Source: DTSX01 sp964633465 (GTDB taxonomy: Bacteria; Pseudomonadota; Gammaproteobacteria; Steroidobacterales; UBA11654). From it: a stretch of DNA of 10,026 bases. The number at the start of each line of letters is the position of its first letter. Positions within the stretch are counted from its first letter, which is position 1. The DNA lies in the NCBI GenBank assembly GCA_964633465.1, contig CAZWGB010000047.1, forward strand, positions 1 to 10,026. The letters run 5' to 3'. Below, piece after piece: positions 1-6,797 of the stretch. The notes below the pieces were generated by a model, which worked only from the letters and a program-made list of their open reading frames with translations, was not told the DNA's origin and ran no database searches. The position numbers and the translations under genes are program-made.

Positions 1-158
1 TGCAGGGTTCAGGTTCAATGGAAATAGATGATAGAACACTGGAGGTCAAAGCGGGAGATGTTGTCCTGATTGAAGACGGAGAATTTCATCGGGTGCACAA
101 CAGTGGCCATGAAATTCTAGAGTTTGTTTGTGTTTTTGATGGGAAAAGAGAACATTAG
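1..158 (+). CDS. Cupin-domain protein, C-terminal part only
   Basis: The frame is open from the window edge to TAG at 156-158, giving 51 visible residues; the 5' end lies outside. The visible part has the second half of a cupin barrel: a Gly-rich GSGSM turn, then a GDVVLIEDGEFHRVHN block (the GD...P/G...H...N pattern of cupin motif 2), ending FDGKREH. The His in that block is a typical metal ligand; the other ligands would be upstream. It resembles small stand-alone cupins of roughly 110-120 residues rather than the C-terminal cupin of bifunctional ManC, whose ending differs. It lies 6 bp before the phosphomannomutase gene in the same frame, so the two are probably co-transcribed and translationally coupled. 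A sugar-phosphate link is inferred only from that neighbour; substrate unknown. Confidence 0.8.
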   Translation, partial: QGSGSMEIDDRTLEVKAGDVVLIEDGEFHRVHNSGHEILEFVCVFDGKREH

Positions 159-164
159 TCCATA

Positions 165-1547
165 GTGCCAAACCATACCCCTGATCAAATCAGTGAACTT
201 GCCTGTTTTAAGGCTTACGATGTTCGTGGCAAAATTCCTACACAGCTGAATGAATCCATTGCATTCCTAATAGGTCTTGCAGTTGTTGAGTATCTCAAAG
301 CTTCTGCCATCGTGATTGGCTATGATGTCAGACATTCTTCTCCAGGACTTGTTGAGTCCCTGTCTCGTGGTATCAGTCAAGCAGGAGCTGAGGTTATAAA
401 TATTGGTTTATGTGGAACCGAAGAAATTTATTTCGCGACCAATTTTTTAGACACTGATGGCGGTATTATGGTGACGGCGAGTCACAACCCTTCAGATTAC
501 AATGGGATGAAAATAGTAGGGTCTGGGGCGAGACCTATCAGCATGGATTCTGGGTTGCAAGAGATCAAGGGTTTGGCGGAGCAATTGAGTTCCAATATAT
601 CTGGTAACAGCTCCCCTGCTGCACACAAAAATATCAGGCCTGACTACATCAAGAAAATACTCAGTTTTGTCGAAGTTGAACACTTACGACCCCTGACAGT
701 TCTGGTTAATGCAGGCAATGGCTGTGCCGGTCCTGCAGTTGATGCAATTGAGGAATTATTGCCGTTTGAATTTGTTAAGCTGAACCATGAACCAGATGGA
801 ACTTTTCCAAACGGAATTCCGAATCCATTGCTCAAAGTGAATCAAACCGTAACATCAGATGCGGTAGTGGAAGCCGGTGCTGATCTTGGCATTGCTTGGG
901 ATGGTGATTTTGATCGATGTTTCTTCTTTGATGAAAACGGTCAGTTCATTGATAACTATTACCTTATCGGTATGATTTCTCAGGTATTGCTGGAACAGGA
1001 TAAAGGGTCAAATATTATCCACGATCCTAGATTGATTTGGAACACCAGAGAAGAGATTCAGAATTATGGAGGCCATCCTATCCAGTCAAAAGCGGGTCAT
1101 TCATTCATCAAAGAAAAGATGAGGGAACACACTGCAATTTACGGCGGTGAAATGTCTGGCCATCACTATTTTAAGGATTTTTATTTTAGTGACAGTGGCA
1201 TGATTCCTTGGCTCTTGGTTACTGAAATCATGTCTAAAACCAACCAACCCCTCTCAGAATTGGTGTTAAAAAGAATGCAACAATACCCGATCAGTGGGGA
1301 GATCAACATCAAGGTGCATCAACCTGAACAGTTATTGGAGGAGATCAAAAATCACTATCAGACTCAGTCGGTATCAATCGATGATATTGACGGTTATAGT
1401 TTCGATTTTGACAGTTGGCGATTCAACCTTAGAATGTCGAACACCGAGCCGCTGGTTCGGTTGAATGTTGAGGCTAAAGCAGACGAAACGTTGCTGAATA
1501 GAAAAACAGATGAAATCCTCGATTTAATAGAGACATTGCAGGGGTAA
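165..1547 (+). CDS. manB: Phosphomannomutase (CpsG/ManB type)
   Basis: Interconverts mannose-6-phosphate and mannose-1-phosphate in the cytosol, feeding GDP-mannose synthesis for polysaccharide, O-antigen or exopolysaccharide. The 460-residue product has the full alpha-D-phosphohexomutase set: N-terminal CFKAYDVRG (14-22), the phosphoserine loop TASHNP (104-109, catalytic Ser106), the metal loop DGDFDR (246-251), the sugar-binding loop GEMSGHH (328-334), and the phosphate-binding loop RMSNTEPLVR (423-432). Length matches E. coli CpsG (about 456), and the SGTEEIYFAT-like segment (here CGTEEIYFAT) fits that subfamily better than AlgC or Pgm. The start is GTG at 165; an in-frame TAG lies just upstream (156-158) and no ATG occurs before the conserved N-terminus. 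A weak purine-rich stretch (141-152) is the only ribosome-site candidate, so coupling to the upstream cupin is likely. Phosphoglucomutase side activity is possible. Confidence 0.93.
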   Translation: MPNHTPDQISELACFKAYDVRGKIPTQLNESIAFLIGLAVVEYLKASAIVIGYDVRHSSPGLVESLSRGISQAGAEVINIGLCGTEEIYFATNFLDTDGGIMVTASHNPSDYNGMKIVGSGARPISMDSGLQEIKGLAEQLSSNISGNSSPAAHKNIRPDYIKKILSFVEVEHLRPLTVLVNAGNGCAGPAVDAIEELLPFEFVKLNHEPDGTFPNGIPNPLLKVNQTVTSDAVVEAGADLGIAWDGDFDRCFFFDENGQFIDNYYLIGMISQVLLEQDKGSNIIHDPRLIWNTREEIQNYGGHPIQSKAGHSFIKEKMREHTAIYGGEMSGHHYFKDFYFSDSGMIPWLLVTEIMSKTNQPLSELVLKRMQQYPISGEINIKVHQPEQLLEEIKNHYQTQSVSIDDIDGYSFDFDSWRFNLRMSNTEPLVRLNVEAKADETLLNRKTDEILDLIETLQG

Positions 1548-1562
1548 GGTCAAAGTTATTTC

Positions 1563-2375
1563 TTAATCTTCTTTTTTCCCTGTGTTTTGATAATCCTTGA
1601 TAGCAGAAAAACTGTCTAAAAATTTCTCTTGTAAGCGTTGCATGCCATCAATCCAGCGATCACGATCCGAAGCTTTTCGTTGCATGTATTCAAGGACTTC
1701 TTCATGTGGAGTAACTAAGAACCTTTCATTTCTAATGGCATCCAGAACATCTTCAGCAGCAACTTCAGGTTCAATCATGCCGTCAACCCCTGCAACCCCT
1801 GGACCCATGGCTACCATTGGCGTATTAACCGCTTGAGGGCACAAGCATGAGACCCCAATCCCTCTTGCCCCGTAGGTAATTTTGATCCATTCCGCAAAAC
1901 TTACAGCCGCAGCTTTGCTGACGGCATACCCAGAGGCTCCAAGTTGGGTTAACAGGCCTGCAGCTGAGGCTGTATTAACCAAGTAACCACCTCCTTGTTC
2001 GAGCATTTGAGGAATCACATGTTTGGCAGCAAAAATGTGTGACATGACATTTATTTCCCAAATGTTTTGCCAATCCGGAGTCTCCATTTCAATGAATCCT
2101 GGAACTCCAGCAATACCGGCATTGGAACAAAATATATCTATTCCACCGGCGTAGTCATTTGCTTCCTCGATCACTCTTTGGATGTCCGCTTCTCGGGCTA
2201 CATTTGCAGTAATCGCTCTGCCATCAATTTCTTCTGCTACTTGTCCAACGTCCTCAGCATTGATATCGACTGCAACCAGTGAACCCGCACCAGCTTTATT
2301 AAATGCATGAACGAGGGCTTTCCCAATCCCGCTTGCTGCTCCGGTTACCACGACTCTTTTATCGGTAATTTCCAT
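1563..2375 (-). CDS. Short-chain dehydrogenase/reductase (classical SDR)
   Basis: A NAD(P)-dependent oxidoreductase of 270 residues with a single Rossmann domain. Visible motifs: TGAASGIG dinucleotide loop (11-18), Asp37 at the end of beta-2 (VAVDIN), which favours NAD over NADP, NAG (85-87), and the tetrad Asn109, Ser137, Tyr150, Lys154 (YAVSK). After beta-6, the usual PG of classical SDRs is replaced by PQ (CPQAVNTP, 178-186). About 50 charged C-terminal residues extend past the core, possibly for dimer contacts. Substrate cannot be read from the sequence; alcohols, acyl or steroid-like ketones are all possible. It converges on the phosphomannomutase gene with a 15-bp gap and diverges from the acylphosphatase gene. 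The ATG at 2375 gives the conserved N-terminus with no spare residues; its ribosome site is weak (an A-rich GAAAAATT). Confidence 0.9.
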   Translation of the reverse strand: MEITDKRVVVTGAASGIGKALVHAFNKAGAGSLVAVDINAEDVGQVAEEIDGRAITANVAREADIQRVIEEANDYAGGIDIFCSNAGIAGVPGFIEMETPDWQNIWEINVMSHIFAAKHVIPQMLEQGGGYLVNTASAAGLLTQLGASGYAVSKAAAVSFAEWIKITYGARGIGVSCLCPQAVNTPMVAMGPGVAGVDGMIEPEVAAEDVLDAIRNERFLVTPHEEVLEYMQRKASDRDRWIDGMQRLQEKFLDSFSAIKDYQNTGKKED

Positions 2376-2458
2376 AATAATTTTTCAGTTTACAGCTAAT
2401 TTCTCTATTATTTAATTGAGATTATAAGTTTGTTGCAGGGTGATTTGGATTATTTTTC
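2376..2458. promoter_or_regulatory. Divergent promoter region of SDR and acylphosphatase genes
   Basis: This 83-bp AT-rich gap separates two divergent genes and should carry promoters for both. On the minus strand a perfect TATAAT lies at 2426-2421, suited to the SDR gene, but the matching -35 position (about 2449-2444, TCCAAA) is a poor match. On the plus strand GGGTGA (2438-2443) and GGA (2447-2449) are the only ribosome-site candidates for the acylphosphatase. I see no clear operator. The -10 call is inference from consensus alone. Confidence 0.3.
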
Positions 2459-2740
2459 ATGGCCGAGACAAAAAAAACAGTTCGATGGATCATTCATGGA
2501 AGAGTGCAGGGCGTATTTTTTAGAGATACCGCCAGGCAAGTCGCAAGAAGACTCAACATCAAAGGGTCTGCTGTCAATCTTTCGGATGGAACCGTTGAAG
2601 TCATAGCAGAAGGTGCTGCAAATGCAGTAAAACAATTTCAATCTTGGTTGGTGATAGGTCCCGATATGGCCAAAGTTACAAAAGTCGAGACGGTTGATCT
2701 TGAACACCACACAGAGCTTAAGGATTTCAAAATCGGTTAA
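2459..2740 (+). CDS. acyP: Acylphosphatase
   Basis: Hydrolyses the carboxyl-phosphate bond of acylphosphates such as acetyl phosphate or 1,3-bisphosphoglycerate; a small cytosolic enzyme of uncertain physiological role. The 93-residue product spans the whole family length. The phosphate-binding loop GRVQGVFFR is at 14-22 with catalytic Arg22, and catalytic Asn40 lies in VNLSDGTVEV. The GP..A.V motif (67-73 region) is present. The loop reads VQGVFFR, more like the eukaryotic form than the commoner bacterial VQGVGFR. The ATG at 2459 is the first usable start after an in-frame TGA at 2441. Its last three bases overlap the stop codon of the convergent membrane-protein gene, so the two genes share TTAA at 2737-2740. 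Confidence 0.93.
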   Translation: MAETKKTVRWIIHGRVQGVFFRDTARQVARRLNIKGSAVNLSDGTVEVIAEGAANAVKQFQSWLVIGPDMAKVTKVETVDLEHHTELKDFKIG

Positions 2741-3654
2741 GTTTCTATCGTCTTTAGTCCTGCGACCTTAGGCACTGCCATGGTTACAAGCATGGTGCCC
2801 AATCCAATGATGAAGAGTGATAAAAAAGGTTCGAAAGGCCAAAATGGCAGCCACAGTACTAGATTTGCAGACCACTCCGGCGTGGTCAAAAAACCAGTAA
2901 CACGCTCTTGCCAATAGAGCCCGTAAGCAGACCAAACAAGACCCAAGACGATAATCGCACTGCCCAATGCCCTGAGTGCGAGCGGCGTGCTAGCCTCAGT
3001 CGCATTTCTATCCATCGCCTGCCGACGTTGCTTGCCCCAGGCTGCAATTCTCACTGCGAACGCGAGAAAACCGCACCAGTAGTATACATAGTCAAGCGGT
3101 ACCGGATTCTGATAATAGGAGAGACTCCACCAATAGGTGCTAAAGGGATAGGCCCAGAGGAAATAGATCCCACTCTTGTGCAGCAACTTCCATTGTTTCG
3201 CGCTCAAGTGTTTACGGCCAAAGTGGAAAGATGTCACCACCATGGCGGGAAGAAAGATATAGCCGATGCTCCCTTCCAGCTCATCACGAAACAGATAGAC
3301 ATTTTCAAAGTAATAGTCGCGGAAAAAGTAGGACATTATAAAAATGAACAAGCCTTGCCACGACATTGCAACTGCAAAACACATCCCGATGTATTTTCGG
3401 TTGCGTAACCACCACTTTGAGAACGATCCAGGAAACAGTATTTGCATCGAAGATGCGGCCACTACCAAAAATAGGAATGGCACCGCCAAGCGAACGGAAA
3501 AACCAATCATCGATGATACACCAGACGCGGTAGACATGTCGGCTCCCATCATGGTGACAACTATGGTTATGAACATGGGAATAGCAATCAGCCAGAACAA
3601 TCTCCACTTGTTGATGGCTTTGTGTGCAAGTAACGCTTTCAGGTCAAGGCTCAT
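2737..3654 (-). CDS. Polytopic membrane protein, ferric-reductase-like fold with apparent loss of haem histidines
   Basis: A 305-residue inner-membrane protein with about seven to nine hydrophobic segments (roughly 19-37, 52-75, 88-110, 128-142, 160-180, 188-206, 228-247, 262-293). The pattern NRKYIGMCFAVA (85-96), AMVVTS (137-142) and WKLLHKSGIYFLW (155-167) resembles the ferric-reductase-like transmembrane family (YedZ/MsrQ relatives), where equivalents read RRYLGLSFAVAHxxH and WRRLHRxGxYxxW. At the haem-ligand helix this protein has Met97 and Gln100 in place of the expected histidines; His159 of LLHK is kept. Redox function is therefore doubtful. I chose ATG at 3654; an in-frame TTG three codons upstream (3663) is possible. 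No strong ribosome site is seen. It diverges from the 79-aa protein gene with a palindrome between. Family assignment is by motif recall only. Confidence 0.72.
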   Translation of the reverse strand: MSLDLKALLAHKAINKWRLFWLIAIPMFITIVVTMMGADMSTASGVSSMIGFSVRLAVPFLFLVVAASSMQILFPGSFSKWWLRNRKYIGMCFAVAMSWQGLFIFIMSYFFRDYYFENVYLFRDELEGSIGYIFLPAMVVTSFHFGRKHLSAKQWKLLHKSGIYFLWAYPFSTYWWSLSYYQNPVPLDYVYYWCGFLAFAVRIAAWGKQRRQAMDRNATEASTPLALRALGSAIIVLGLVWSAYGLYWQERVTGFLTTPEWSANLVLWLPFWPFEPFLSLFIIGLGTMLVTMAVPKVAGLKTIET

Positions 3655-3698
3655 GTATTTCAATCATTGATTCGCAAAGAGAACTCCAACGCTCTGCC

Positions 3699-3714
3699 TC
3701 ATCGTATACGATGA
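3699..3714. promoter_or_regulatory. 16-bp perfect palindrome, likely operator
   Basis: The sequence TCATCGTATACGATGA reads the same on both strands and lies in the roughly 69-bp gap between two divergent genes, 9 bp before the ATG at 3724 and about 45 bp before the membrane-protein ATG at 3654. A GTATAC core with T/G-rich left and A/C-rich right arms is like operators of GntR-family regulators (for example TTGTATACAA-type sites). No GntR gene is in the window, so the regulator would be encoded elsewhere. That it controls both divergent units is inference. Confidence 0.5.
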
Positions 3715-3723
3715 CTGCATTTC

Positions 3724-3963
3724 ATGGTAGTATTTTTTGGCATGTTAAATTCCTTGAAAACAAAGATCCGTAAAACGCTCAAAGTCGCTGTTGCCTTTAT
3801 ACCTTGGCTGATTTCTATCTACTTGCTTTACTGGTTTGAATACAGCGAAATTTGGACGAGCGAGACTGCACATCGTGGAAAGATGTCGGTGGCGATTTTA
3901 GCTGTTGGAATGGGATTGTCATTCCTTGTCCAGTCACGTTTAGCCAGGCAACAGAAGAAATAA
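3724..3963 (+). CDS. Small two-helix membrane protein of unknown function
   Basis: I do not recognise this 79-residue protein. It has a basic N-terminus (K12, K14, R16, K17, K20), a first membrane helix about 20-38 rich in Ile, Leu, Tyr and Trp, a short acidic loop with two Trp in all (39-53), a second helix about 54-70, and a basic tail (R72, R75, K78, K79). The positive-inside rule predicts both ends in the cytoplasm, a helical hairpin. An alternative ATG at 3742 would give 73 residues and keep both helices; neither start has a clear ribosome site. The esterase gene follows after 11 bp on the same strand, so they probably form an operon. The distinct membrane topology and tight linkage to the next gene argue that it is real. 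Confidence 0.6.
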   Translation: MVVFFGMLNSLKTKIRKTLKVAVAFIPWLISIYLLYWFEYSEIWTSETAHRGKMSVAILAVGMGLSFLVQSRLARQQKK

Positions 3964-3974
3964 TTAAGTAACCA

Positions 3975-4988
3975 ATGAGCCTCTTAATAAAATTAATCTT
4001 TCTATTACCGGATGCCTTGCTGCGACTGTTAGTAGGAGAAGCCAAGACCGCAGGAGAAAGGACCATGTCTCCGGGCATTCAATTCATTCTTTCACTCTTG
4101 GGGAAGAACAGCATTAGGAGAGACATAACATCCATTAATCCAGAAGCTATCAGAAATTTTTATGACAAGATGGCAGGCGTAATGGAAAAAAAACCGCCAT
4201 CAACTGCAACCGAAGACCATACGATCGATGTTGATGAAGGCACAATACCAATCAGGGAATACACACCTGGAAAACTCGATGACAGTGGTGCAGCTTTGGT
4301 TTATCTGCATGGTGGTGGATGGAGTATTGGCAGCATCAAAACTCACAATGTTTTGTGCAAGCATCTTGCAAATCTGCTTGGTTGGAAGGTGTTCTCAGTG
4401 GGCTATCGGCTGGCGCCCGAACACAAATACCCTGTCCCCCTTGAAGATTGCGACCGAGCTTTCGAATGGCTCTGGGAAAACGCAGAATCATTCAATATCA
4501 ACCGTGAAAAAATTTCAATTGGCGGCGACAGTGCTGGTGGCAATCTGTCCACAAGCGTTTGCATCAAACGCAAGGAAGAGGGCAGATTACTGCCGCAAAG
4601 ACAATTGTTGATTTATCCCGGAGTTGATCGTGACAGCGGTTATCAATCGATGCAAGATTTTGCCGAAGGATTTTTTCTTAATGAACATCTAATGAATTGG
4701 TTTACTAAAAACTACATCCGCAGCACAGTCGATGCGGATGATTTTTACGTATCCCCCATTCGTTATCAGAACCCTCTTGGATTGCCGCCGGCTGTGGTGA
4801 TCACCGCTGGCTTTGATCCTCTCCGTGATATGGGCATTGCATACGCCAAACATTTGAGGGATTCAGGGGTGACGGTCACAGAACGAGAATATCAAAGTAT
4901 GATTCACGGTTTTGCCAATTTTACCATCGACCGATTGGCTTACAGTGCGGTGGTTGAATTTACTTCTGATCTTAAAAACATCGTCTAA
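3975..4988 (+). CDS. Alpha/beta hydrolase, HSL-family carboxylesterase
   Basis: Probably hydrolyses short- to medium-chain carboxylic esters (bacterial lipase family IV, hormone-sensitive lipase-like). The 337-residue product has the oxyanion motif HGGGW (112-116), YRLAPEHKYP (144-153), the nucleophile elbow GDSAGG (184-189, Ser186), Asp281 in GFDPLRD and His311 in MIHGF, a complete catalytic triad. About 90 residues precede the core and would form the family's cap region. The first 20 residues are hydrophobic (LLIKLIFLLPDALLRLLVG) with no cleavage motif I can identify, so a membrane-associated N-terminus is possible. The ATG at 3975 has only a weak ribosome site; coupling to the small membrane protein 11 bp upstream is likely. 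Natural substrate unknown. Confidence 0.9.
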   Translation: MSLLIKLIFLLPDALLRLLVGEAKTAGERTMSPGIQFILSLLGKNSIRRDITSINPEAIRNFYDKMAGVMEKKPPSTATEDHTIDVDEGTIPIREYTPGKLDDSGAALVYLHGGGWSIGSIKTHNVLCKHLANLLGWKVFSVGYRLAPEHKYPVPLEDCDRAFEWLWENAESFNINREKISIGGDSAGGNLSTSVCIKRKEEGRLLPQRQLLIYPGVDRDSGYQSMQDFAEGFFLNEHLMNWFTKNYIRSTVDADDFYVSPIRYQNPLGLPPAVVITAGFDPLRDMGIAYAKHLRDSGVTVTEREYQSMIHGFANFTIDRLAYSAVVEFTSDLKNIV

Positions 4989-5006
4989 AGCTTTGATTTT
5001 TTATGT

Positions 5007-5036
5007 AAACTATTCCAATCAACTAATGGATAGTTT
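5007..5036 (+). promoter_or_regulatory. Hairpin overlapping the gltX ribosome site
   Basis: AAACTATTCC (5007-5016) can pair with GGATAGTTT (5028-5036), with one bulged T and an 11-nt loop; TT follows before the GTG start at 5039. GGA at 5028-5030 is the only ribosome-site candidate for gltX and lies in the 3' arm. The structure may mask translation of gltX, or act as a weak terminator after the esterase gene. The stem is AT-rich, so its strength is uncertain. Confidence 0.35.
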
Positions 5037-5038
5037 TT

Positions 5039-6430
5039 GTGGTTAGAACTCGCTTTGCTCCCAGTCCTACTGGTTATCTTCACATTGGCGGTGTCAGAAC
5101 TGCTCTGTTTTGTTGGCTGTATGCCAAGAACCAAAAAGGACAATTTCTCCTCAGAATAGAAGACACGGATCAGGAGAGATCAACACAAGAATCCATCTCT
5201 GCCATCCTCCAGGGAATGGAATGGCTATCTCTCAATTGCGATGAAGAGCCGGTGTATCAATCGCAACGCATGGATCTTTATCAAAAGAAGGCAGATCAGT
5301 TGATCGAATCCGACCATGCATACAAGTGCTACTGCACCCAAGAAGAACTCGATGCAATGAGAAAAGGGCAGGTTGAGAGAGGTGAAAACCCAAGATACGA
5401 TGGCAGATGCCGAGGCGTAAAAGAGCCAAAGAGCAATCAGTTTGTGGTTCGATTTAAAAGCCCTGAGACAGGGGAAGTCACCATAAACGACCATCTTTTT
5501 GGCAATGTTTTGGTGCAAAACGAGGAATTGGATGATTTTATTTTACTCCGCTCCAACGGCACTCCAACCTATCACTTTGCAGTGGTAATCGACGATAACG
5601 ACACCAACATCAGCCATGTAATTCGTGGCGATGACCACCTGAAGAACACAGCAAAACACATTCACTTGTTTAATGCCCTAGGTTACCCATTGCCGAAATT
5701 TGTTCACCTGCCAATGATTTTAGGGCCAGACGGCTCCCGATTGTCAAAGCGACATGGGGCCATGGACATTCTTGAGTACAAGCAGCAAGGTTTCCTTGCC
5801 GAAGCCATGTTGAACTATTTGGTGCGTTTGGGATGGTCGAGTGGCGATCAGGAAATTTTCACCATTGACGAGCTAATTGAGAAATTTGATTTAACCAATC
5901 TTAATAAATCAAGTGCGAGATTTGATCTGGAAAAGCTGCAGTGGGTGAATCAACAACACATATCTAAGCTGAGCAACACAAAGCTTGCTGAGTTGCTGAT
6001 GCAACGTGCTTCGGAGCACAATATACAGCTTCCAAGCCAGGAGAAAATGCAGTTGTTTTCTGAGGCGTATAAAAGTAGAGCTGTTAGCCTCAAGGACCTT
6101 TTATTCTATGCCGATAGGCTGTTTTCGGATGATTTTATTGTCGATGCAGATGCAGCAAAAAAACACCTCAAATCTTCCATAGAAGAACCCTTAAAAGATC
6201 TGGCTTCTGTTTTTGAAGTAACAACTTGGGATTCGTCTTCAATCCACGAAGCGATTGATGACATCTGTAAAAAACACAATATTGGGTTCGGCAAGATTGG
6301 TCAGCCGCTTAGGGTTGCGGTAACAGGCATCACAATTTCACCGCCTATTGATATCACCCTTACTCTGGTAGAAAAAGAGCTTGTTATTCAGAGACTCAAA
6401 TCAGCAATAGAATACATAGAAAATAGATGA
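5039..6430 (+). CDS. gltX: Glutamate-tRNA ligase (GluRS)
   Basis: Charges tRNA-Glu with glutamate in the cytosol. The 463-residue product is full length. Class I signatures are clear: RFAPSPTGYLHIGG (5-18, the HIGH motif as HIGG), LLRIEDTDQERS (37-48), and LSKRHG (235-240, the KMSKS loop). The zinc-finger insert seen in E. coli GluRS is partly kept: C97-Y-C99 and YDGRC124, but the fourth ligand, His in E. coli CRH, is Gly126 here. The C-terminal part (from about 320) is the anticodon-binding helical domain. The GTG at 5039 is the only reasonable start: an in-frame TAA lies at 5024 and the conserved N-terminus begins at once. A hairpin covers the ribosome site. tRNA-Ala follows 59 bp downstream, an arrangement also known in E. 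coli (alaW/alaX near gltX). Confidence 0.96.
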   Translation: MVRTRFAPSPTGYLHIGGVRTALFCWLYAKNQKGQFLLRIEDTDQERSTQESISAILQGMEWLSLNCDEEPVYQSQRMDLYQKKADQLIESDHAYKCYCTQEELDAMRKGQVERGENPRYDGRCRGVKEPKSNQFVVRFKSPETGEVTINDHLFGNVLVQNEELDDFILLRSNGTPTYHFAVVIDDNDTNISHVIRGDDHLKNTAKHIHLFNALGYPLPKFVHLPMILGPDGSRLSKRHGAMDILEYKQQGFLAEAMLNYLVRLGWSSGDQEIFTIDELIEKFDLTNLNKSSARFDLEKLQWVNQQHISKLSNTKLAELLMQRASEHNIQLPSQEKMQLFSEAYKSRAVSLKDLLFYADRLFSDDFIVDADAAKKHLKSSIEEPLKDLASVFEVTTWDSSSIHEAIDDICKKHNIGFGKIGQPLRVAVTGITISPPIDITLTLVEKELVIQRLKSAIEYIENR

Positions 6431-6440
6431 TTGGTTCATC

Positions 6441-6475
6441 TTGATGTAAAAGAGATAAATTTTATTATGTATAAT
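6441..6475 (+). promoter_or_regulatory. Promoter for tRNA-Ala
   Basis: A perfect TATAAT at 6470-6475 lies 14 bp before the tRNA 5' end, so transcription would start near 6482. No -35 box with ideal spacing is present (TAAAAG at 6447-6452). TTGATG at 6441-6446 pairs better, with 16-bp spacing, to an overlapping TATTAT at 6463-6468. Either would give the tRNA its own transcript besides read-through from gltX. Confidence 0.45.
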
Positions 6476-6489
6476 TGTCTCGAATGTTT

Positions 6490-6565
<76 letters not shown>

Positions 6566-6601
6566 CGGAATCCCAGCAATAACTGCCTGTCCTGGCGAAC
6601 T

Positions 6602-6637
6602 ACCTTTTTTGTACCTGATTTTGTACCAAAACAAGGT
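6602..6637. repeat. TTTTGTACC direct repeat within an imperfect inverted repeat
   Basis: TTTTGTACC occurs at 6607-6615 and 6619-6627 with a 12-bp period. The same stretch forms a dyad: ACCTTTTTTGTAC (6602-6614) against GTACCAAAACAAGGT (6623-6637), with two bulges. It begins 37 bp past the tRNA CCA end. Short spaced repeats beside a tRNA are what arm-type integrase sites look like, but this is inference; it is too AT-rich to be a convincing terminator. Confidence 0.35.
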
Positions 6638-6693
6638 TCAAAAATTCACCTCTATAAAACCATTTGAGAGTATCGAGAAAAGGGATTGGGGAG

Positions 6694-6783
6694 ATGTTTA
6701 TTAGAAGTGAGGAGAAGCAACGTTTGCTAAAGCATGAATATTTTCAAACTAATGTGCCTTGGAAGCCCTATAAAATTACATAA
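6694..6783 (+). CDS. Possible 29-codon open frame with strong ribosome site
   Basis: ATG at 6694 is preceded by TTGGGGAG, which matches the ribosome-binding consensus but sits almost directly against the start. The frame ends at TAA 6781. The 29 residues are charged in the first half and end VPWKPYKIT, with no membrane segment and no recognised family. It may be a small protein, the relic of a longer gene, or chance. It is the only plus-strand frame with any translation signal between the tRNA and the repeat array. Confidence 0.15.
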   Translation: MFIRSEEKQRLLKHEYFQTNVPWKPYKIT

Positions 6784-6797
6784 ATATCTAAACTGCT

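Noticed and set aside
2908..3408. A 166-codon plus-strand open frame
   Set aside because: It lies wholly antisense to the membrane-protein gene, has no membrane or family signal and no ribosome site; it is a shadow of that gene.
6426..6440. Terminator after gltX (GATGA...TCATC)
   Set aside because: The stem is only 5 bp and no T-run follows.
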